NCBI GenBank assembly: GCA_029777145.1
Contig: JAKOSS010000342.1
Span: forward strand, 1-10,532
DNA length: 10,532 bases
Source of the DNA: Acidobacteriota bacterium
Lineage (GTDB): Bacteria; Acidobacteriota; Blastocatellia; Pyrinomonadales; Pyrinomonadaceae
Direction: 5' to 3'
The notes under the pieces are model-generated. The model made no database searches and was not told the DNA's origin. It worked only from the letters and a program-made list of their open reading frames with translations. Positions 7,163-10,532 of the stretch are shown here, piece after piece (the stretch's first letter is position 1; each line of letters begins with the position of its first letter). A program made the translations under genes and the position numbers.

Positions 7163-7729
7163 ATGCTGCTCGTCATCGACAATTACGATTCGTTCACGTA
7201 CAACCTCGTCCAGTTCCTCGGGGAACTCGGCGCGACGATGACGGTTCGCCGGAACGACGAGGTCACGCTCGACGAGATCGTGAGCGATATCCGGCCGGAA
7301 AAGATCGTCATCTCGCCGGGACCCGGCACGCCGGACGATGCCGGTGTGTCGCTGGACGTCCTGAGAAACTTGGCTGAAGGCGTTCCGATCCTCGGAGTCT
7401 GTCTCGGCCATCAGGCCATCGGGCAGATCTTCGGAGGCCGCGTAGTGCGCGCGCCGGAACCGGTTCACGGAAAGCCGGTCGAGATCTGCCACGACGGAAA
7501 GACGATCTTCGCCGAACTGCCGTACCGCTTTCGGGCCGCCCGTTACCACTCGCTCGTCGTCGAACGTGAGACTCTTCCGGATTGCCTCGAGATCTCGGCG
7601 ACTTCTCCGGAAGGATTGATCATGGGACTTCGTCACCGTGATTTTCCTGTCGAAGGAGTCCAGTTTCACCCCGAGTCGATCCTTACCAAAGAGGGCAAAA
7701 ATCTCTTGCAAAACTTTCTAAATCTTTGA
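7163..7729 (+). CDS. trpG: Anthranilate synthase component II (glutamine amidotransferase)
   Basis: TrpG hydrolyses glutamine and passes ammonia to TrpE; in many bacteria the same subunit also serves PabB in folate synthesis. The 188 residues are a single class I amidotransferase domain without a TrpD fusion. Seen in order: the N-terminus L-L-V-I-D-N-Y-D-S-F-T-Y-N, the S-P-G-P-G-T-P loop (51-57), the nucleophile elbow G-V-C-L-G-H-Q with Cys80, R-Y-H-S-L, and V-Q-F-H-P-E-S with His169 and Glu171 completing the catalytic triad. ATG 7163 is chosen because homology starts at M-L-L-V-I-D; the frame is open further upstream but that would overlap the ankyrin gene. One base separates it from the preceding stop, and no Shine-Dalgarno lies at the right distance, so coupling to the upstream gene is likely. 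A 99-bp gap then precedes trpD. Confidence 0.95.
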   Translation: MLLVIDNYDSFTYNLVQFLGELGATMTVRRNDEVTLDEIVSDIRPEKIVISPGPGTPDDAGVSLDVLRNLAEGVPILGVCLGHQAIGQIFGGRVVRAPEPVHGKPVEICHDGKTIFAELPYRFRAARYHSLVVERETLPDCLEISATSPEGLIMGLRHRDFPVEGVQFHPESILTKEGKNLLQNFLNL

Positions 7730-7828
7730 GATAGTAGATATTAGCGCATCGCTTTCCGGCGTTGCACCCGCATTGACGTCACCCCTGTCGCGTTTCCGCG
7801 AATCGACATTCCCGCGTAAACTTCAACT

Positions 7829-8905
7829 ATGCCGAAATCCGGATGGCTCGCCGATGCTCCGGGCGGACCTACAAATGCCAAGGCCGATACTCCGCTGTTC
7901 CCGTTTCTGAACCGGCTGACACGCGGAGAGAATCTTTCGTACGACGATTCGACCAAGTTCTTCCGCGCCCTGACCGAGATCGACGCAAACCCGATCCAGA
8001 TCGCGGGCTGCCTCGTCGCGCTCGCATCGAAAGGCGAGACCTTTGACGAGATCGCGGGCATGGCGCGCGGAATGCGCGAAAGGGCGGTCCGGATCATCTC
8101 GCGCAAGAACATCATCGATATCACCGGAACCGGTTCGAGTCCGGCGAAGACGTTCAACGTCTCGACCGCGGCCGCGTTCGTCGCCGCCGGCGCCGGCCTC
8201 GGAGTGGCGAAGCACGGGAACCGCGCGGTGGCCAGCAGCACCGGGAGCGCAGACGTCCTCGGAAAACTTGGTGTAAAGGTCTCAAGCGAGCCGTCGGTCG
8301 CGCAGACAAGCCTGAGCGGCGCCGGGATCTGCTTTATGTTCGGCCCGAAATTCCATCCGGCGCTGCGACGCGTCGGCGACGTCAGACGCGCGCTCGGGAT
8401 CAGAACGACGCTGAATCTGCTCGGCGTGCTCGCCAATCCGGCCAATCCGCAGAAACGTCTGGTAGGCGTTTGGCACAAGTCGCTCGGGCGTTTGATCGGA
8501 CAGGCGCTTTCGGTATTGGGAACGGAATTGTCGTGGGTCGTGCACGGTTCGGACGGGCTCGACGAGATCACGCTCAACGGTCCGACGTCGGTCGTCGAGG
8601 TCAAAGGCGACAAGCTCCGCGAATTTAAGATCTCGCCTTCGGATTTCAAGATCAGTCCCGGTCGGACCGATCATCTCCGGGTTTCATCCGCGGACGAAAG
8701 CGCTGCGATCATCCGCGACATCCTGAGCAGCAAACGCCGTGACGAGGCCCGTTCTTTGGTTATCATAAACGCCGCCGCGGCGCTCGTGATCGGAGGCATT
8801 GCCAAGGATCCGGTCCATGCCGCGCGTCTCGCCGAGCAGTCGATCGACAGCGGCCAGGCTCAGAACAAACTCGACCGCCTGGTCCAAACGACGAACAAGC
8901 GATAG
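7829..8905 (+). CDS. trpD: Anthranilate phosphoribosyltransferase with an altered PRPP loop
   Basis: TrpD transfers phosphoribosyl from PRPP to anthranilate, the second step of tryptophan synthesis. Length is 358 residues. The helical N-terminal domain is clear from about residue 24 (F-P-F-L-N-R-L-T-R-G-E-N-L-S). Preserved sites are T-F-N-V-S-T-A-A-A (108-116), V-A-K-H-G-N-R (126-132), G-S-A-D-V-L, L-G-I-R-T-T-L-N-L-L-G and the metal-binding D-G-L-D-E (242-246). The usual GTGGD PRPP loop instead reads G-T-G-S-S-P at 100-105, with the conserved Asp missing, and GPL becomes G-V-L at 199-201. The first roughly 23 residues have no counterpart in typical TrpD. ATG 7829 is the first start after an in-frame TAA, so the extension is hard to avoid unless a non-ATG start is used. 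Location beside trpE and trpG supports the name; substrate specificity should be treated with some care. Confidence 0.88.
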   Translation: MPKSGWLADAPGGPTNAKADTPLFPFLNRLTRGENLSYDDSTKFFRALTEIDANPIQIAGCLVALASKGETFDEIAGMARGMRERAVRIISRKNIIDITGTGSSPAKTFNVSTAAAFVAAGAGLGVAKHGNRAVASSTGSADVLGKLGVKVSSEPSVAQTSLSGAGICFMFGPKFHPALRRVGDVRRALGIRTTLNLLGVLANPANPQKRLVGVWHKSLGRLIGQALSVLGTELSWVVHGSDGLDEITLNGPTSVVEVKGDKLREFKISPSDFKISPGRTDHLRVSSADESAAIIRDILSSKRRDEARSLVIINAAAALVIGGIAKDPVHAARLAEQSIDSGQAQNKLDRLVQTTNKR

Positions 8906-8932
8906 TGTGGAGTTTCTCGTCAGGCGGACCCG

Positions 8933-8998
8933 GATTCGAAATTCAAGATTCAAGATATTCAAGAAGGTTCGCTGACCTTGAATCTTGAATTTTGAATC
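8933..8998 (+). repeat. Long inverted repeat built of heptads, between trpD and lpxK
   Basis: Bases 8933-8954 pair with 8977-8998 over 22 bp with a single mismatch (8938/8993, a G-U pair in RNA). The central 16 bp (8939-8954 with 8977-8992) are perfect. The loop is 22 nt. The arms are themselves heptad repeats: ATTCAAG (8941-8947, 8948-8954 and 8957-8963) on the left and TTGAATC/TTGAATT on the right. It lies 28 bp after the trpD stop, so the transcript could end in, or be stabilised by, this stem. There is no T-run, and the stem is A/T-rich. Confidence 0.75.
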
Positions 8999-9033
8999 TT
9001 GAATCTTGATTTCGAATTTTGATTCTTGAACGA
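8978..9033 (+). repeat. TTGAATC heptanucleotide repeat
   Basis: Eight successive blocks of seven follow each other without a gap: the first four are TTGAATC or TTGAATT (8978-9005), and the next four are degenerate (TTGATTT, CGAATTT, TGATTCT, TGAACGA). The same word, in the same orientation relative to the downstream gene, occurs before pgsA at 574-594. Confidence 0.8.
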
Positions 9034-9048
9034 TCCGCGATTTACGAT
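9019..9048 (+). promoter_or_regulatory. Possible promoter for lpxK
   Basis: TTGATT (9019-9024), an 18-nt spacer and TACGAT (9043-9048) each match four of six bases of the sigma-70 -35 and -10 consensus, about 55 bp before the lpxK start. The heptad repeat supplies several -35-like TTGA words, so chance matches are likely. This is a weak, sequence-only suggestion. Confidence 0.25.
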
Positions 9049-9065
9049 AAGGTAGAGTTTCGACC

Positions 9066-9100
9066 AATCCAAAATCCAAAATCGCAAATCCAAATTCGCA
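9066..9100 (+). repeat. AATCCAA heptad repeat abutting the lpxK start
   Basis: Five uninterrupted blocks of seven: AATCCAA (9066-9072, 9073-9079, 9087-9093), AATCGCA (9080-9086) and ATTCGCA (9094-9100). The lpxK ATG follows after two bases. The leader is therefore A-rich and lacks a Shine-Dalgarno sequence. Confidence 0.75.
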
Positions 9101-9102
9101 AG

Positions 9103-10125
9103 ATGCCCTTCAGCGCACTGTACGCAAAACTCACTGCCTTCCGAAAATCGCTCTTCGATCAGGGCGTTTACAGTTCGCACTCGCTCGGCGCGCCGACGAT
9201 CAGCATCGGCAATATCACCGTCGGCGGCACCGGAAAAACGCCGATGGTCGCGCATGTCGCGGCATTCCTCGCCGAAAAAGGAGAGAAGGTGTGCGTGATC
9301 TCGCGCGGCTACAAACGAGAAAATCCGAAGGCGCGGGTGCTGGTGTCGGACGGCGAATCGGTCCTCGCTGATTCACGGAGCGCCGGCGACGAACCGCTCG
9401 AACTCGCAAACCGGTTGATCGGAAAGGCCGTCGTAATTGCCGATCGCGACCGTGTCGCCGCCGCGTCGTGGGCGCTTGAGCGATTCTCGCCGACGGTCTT
9501 TGTCCTCGACGACGCATTCCAGCATTTTCGCGCCAAACGTGACCTCGACATCGTTCTCGTCGATGCTACGAACCCGTTCGGCAATCGCAAAACGCTCCCG
9601 TTCGGGATCCTCCGCGAGCCGCTCGACGAATTGCAGCGGGCCGATCTGATCGTTATCACGCGATCGAACCTCGTCGATGCGATGCGCATCGCGGAGATCG
9701 AAGCCGAGATCAAGGATCATGCGAATTGTCCGATAATCCGTTCGCGGAATGAGTTCGATCGTTTTCAAACCGTCACCGGCGCGCCGACGGATCGGCCGTC
9801 CGGGCGCAGATCGTTTGCGTTTTGCGCGATTGGAAATCCTTCGAACTTCTTCGATCAGCTTCGTTTTGAGGAATTCGAGATCGCCGGGACACGTTCGTTC
9901 GGCGACCATCATGTTTACTCACAAGGCGACGTCGACGCGATCCGAAACGAAGCACAATCCGCCGGTGCGGACTTGCTGATCACGACCGGCAAGGATGCCG
10001 TAAAACTCACTGGATTGGATCTTGCAATCGAATGCGTGGTCGCCGTCAACGGTCTCGGGTTCGACAATGACGAGATCTTGAAAGATCTTCTGATCCGAGC
10101 CGCTGACGGAAAACCACTGACGTAG
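9103..10125 (+). CDS. lpxK: Tetraacyldisaccharide 4'-kinase
   Basis: LpxK phosphorylates the 4' position of the lipid A disaccharide precursor (giving lipid IVA) on the cytoplasmic face of the inner membrane, so the cell is expected to make lipid A. Length 340 residues is normal. Seen: the N-terminal membrane-associated helix region with G-V-Y-S-S-H, then S-I-G-N-I-T-V-G-G-T-G-K-T-P, a P-loop with Lys45 and Thr46; S-R-G-Y (68-70 region); G-D-E-P at 95-98; D-D-A-F-Q-H at 136-141; L-P-F-G-I-L-R-E-P; F-x-D-H-H-x-Y around 267-272; and T-G-K-D-A-V-K-L near the end. Two positions differ from the common form: DDAFQH for DDGFQH, and TGKDAVK for TEKDAVK. ATG 9103 is chosen because homology begins there; upstream codons are repeat sequence. 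It stands alone after the heptad region and converges with the next gene. Confidence 0.94.
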   Translation: MPFSALYAKLTAFRKSLFDQGVYSSHSLGAPTISIGNITVGGTGKTPMVAHVAAFLAEKGEKVCVISRGYKRENPKARVLVSDGESVLADSRSAGDEPLELANRLIGKAVVIADRDRVAAASWALERFSPTVFVLDDAFQHFRAKRDLDIVLVDATNPFGNRKTLPFGILREPLDELQRADLIVITRSNLVDAMRIAEIEAEIKDHANCPIIRSRNEFDRFQTVTGAPTDRPSGRRSFAFCAIGNPSNFFDQLRFEEFEIAGTRSFGDHHVYSQGDVDAIRNEAQSAGADLLITTGKDAVKLTGLDLAIECVVAVNGLGFDNDEILKDLLIRAADGKPLT

Positions 10126-10229
10126 TTTTCATCTTCCCGCCAAATTTCGCGGTCGTACCGCTCGGCATGCGTCGGATTCAGTTCAATTTCGCGTCTTTTC
10201 GCGCAGTTTCGCGGTCGGTATTTTGATTC

Positions 10230-10249
10230 GATCCGTCATGTGAACGGAT
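10230..10249. other. Hairpin between the convergent genes
   Basis: ATCCGT (10231-10236) and ACGGAT (10244-10249) form a 6-bp stem with a 7-nt loop, immediately after the stop of the minus-strand gene. Neither strand has a proper T-run after the stem, so termination in either direction is only possible. A second small stem, GCGGT (10149-10153) with ACCGC (10157-10161), lies nearer lpxK. The 126-bp region between the two stops holds no gene I can see; an 11-bp direct repeat TTTCGCGGTCG occurs at 10145-10155 and 10207-10217. Confidence 0.3.
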
Positions 10250-10251
10250 GA

Positions 10252-10532
10252 TCACTCGCCGTCTTGAGTCTTGCCGCTCTCTGGTTTTTTCGGTGTCGGC
10301 GACTTTTGCTCGGTCGGTTTCGGCTGCGGTGTTTTTGCGGGCGTCGCCGACGGGCTCGGCTGCGGCTTCGTCGTTTCCGTCGGAACGGGCGAAACGGCGA
10401 CGTTCGCAGGGGGTGTCACCGTCGGTTTCGGCGACGGCGATTTCTGGACGTTGACGTTGACGTTCGACTGCGGAACCTGGATCGTGTCGCAGGGCATGAA
10501 CGGGTTGTTCGGATCGCACGGGCCAACGGTGA
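10252..10532 (-). CDS. Pro/Thr/Ser/Lys-rich C-terminal region of an unidentified protein (partial)
   Basis: A minus-strand frame enters from the right edge and stops at TGA (bases 10254-10252), giving at least 93 residues. The first ATG inside the window (base 10497) is probably internal, because the frame stays open to the edge with the same composition: the preceding residues include G-P-C-D-P-N-N-P-F. Two Cys (C-D-P-N-N-P and M-P-C-D-T) are ten positions apart, then comes N-V-N-V-N-V and a long low-complexity tail of P-S, P-T, K-P and T-P words ending K-T-Q-D-G-E. Such tails are usually disordered, cell-wall- or surface-exposed linkers of secreted or membrane proteins. No family can be named from this part. 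It converges with lpxK. Confidence 0.65.
   Translation of the reverse strand, partial: TVGPCDPNNPFMPCDTIQVPQSNVNVNVQKSPSPKPTVTPPANVAVSPVPTETTKPQPSPSATPAKTPQPKPTEQKSPTPKKPESGKTQDGE

Noticed and set aside
6148..7182. 344-codon minus-strand frame opposite trpE end, the ankyrin gene and trpG start
   Set aside because: It spans three clearly coding plus-strand genes and shows no recognisable motif; long antisense frames are common at this base composition.
7741..8649. 302-codon minus-strand frame opposite trpD
   Set aside because: Shadow of trpD, with Ser/Pro/Arg-biased composition and no motif.

Overview
The window looks like chromosomal DNA of a GC-rich, didermic bacterium. The best guess is an Acidobacteriota lineage of the Blastocatellia/Pyrinomonas type. 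The support is: LpxK (lipid A synthesis) and a probable outer-membrane barrel point to an outer membrane; the upstream gene end resembles a DUF1501 protein; a secreted protein combines BACON-like domains with a 42-43-residue D-x-D-x-D-G repeat array, a style I associate with that group; and clear Shine-Dalgarno sequences are rare. The taxonomic call is inference from protein style and was not tested by a database search.

Layout, left to right. (1) 1-202: C-terminal end of a DUF1501-type protein. (2) 203-612: a 410-bp gene-free stretch with small hairpins and then a long, degenerate tract of 7-bp period that runs up to the pgsA start codon. (3) pgsA (613-1299), phosphatidylglycerophosphate synthase. 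(4) 1364-3805: a large secreted multidomain protein (MAM/jelly-roll-like, P-domain-like, two BACON-like domains, six tandem VCBS/FG-GAP-like repeats). (5) 3961-7729: a tightly packed set on the + strand: outer-membrane barrel candidate, trpE (7-nt gap), an ankyrin-repeat lipoprotein overlapping trpE by 4 nt, and trpG (1-nt gap). (6) trpD (7829-8905) after a 99-bp gap. (7) 8906-9102: a second heptad-periodic intergenic region containing a 22-bp inverted repeat, again running into a start codon. (8) lpxK (9103-10125). (9) On the - strand, converging on lpxK, the 3' end of a Pro/Thr/Ser/Lys-rich protein that continues beyond the right edge.

Together, TrpE and TrpG form anthranilate synthase, and TrpD adds the phosphoribosyl group in the next step of tryptophan synthesis. 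The remaining trp genes (trpC, F, B, A) are not in the window. PgsA and LpxK serve envelope lipid synthesis (phosphatidylglycerol and lipid A).

The most unusual features are: the two long heptanucleotide-periodic intergenic tracts, which share the word TTGAAT(C/T) and both end at the start codon of an envelope-lipid gene; an ankyrin lipoprotein translationally coupled between trpE and trpG; and a TrpD whose normally near-invariant GTGGD loop reads GTGSS. No tRNA, rRNA, CRISPR array, insertion sequence or phage gene was recognised.
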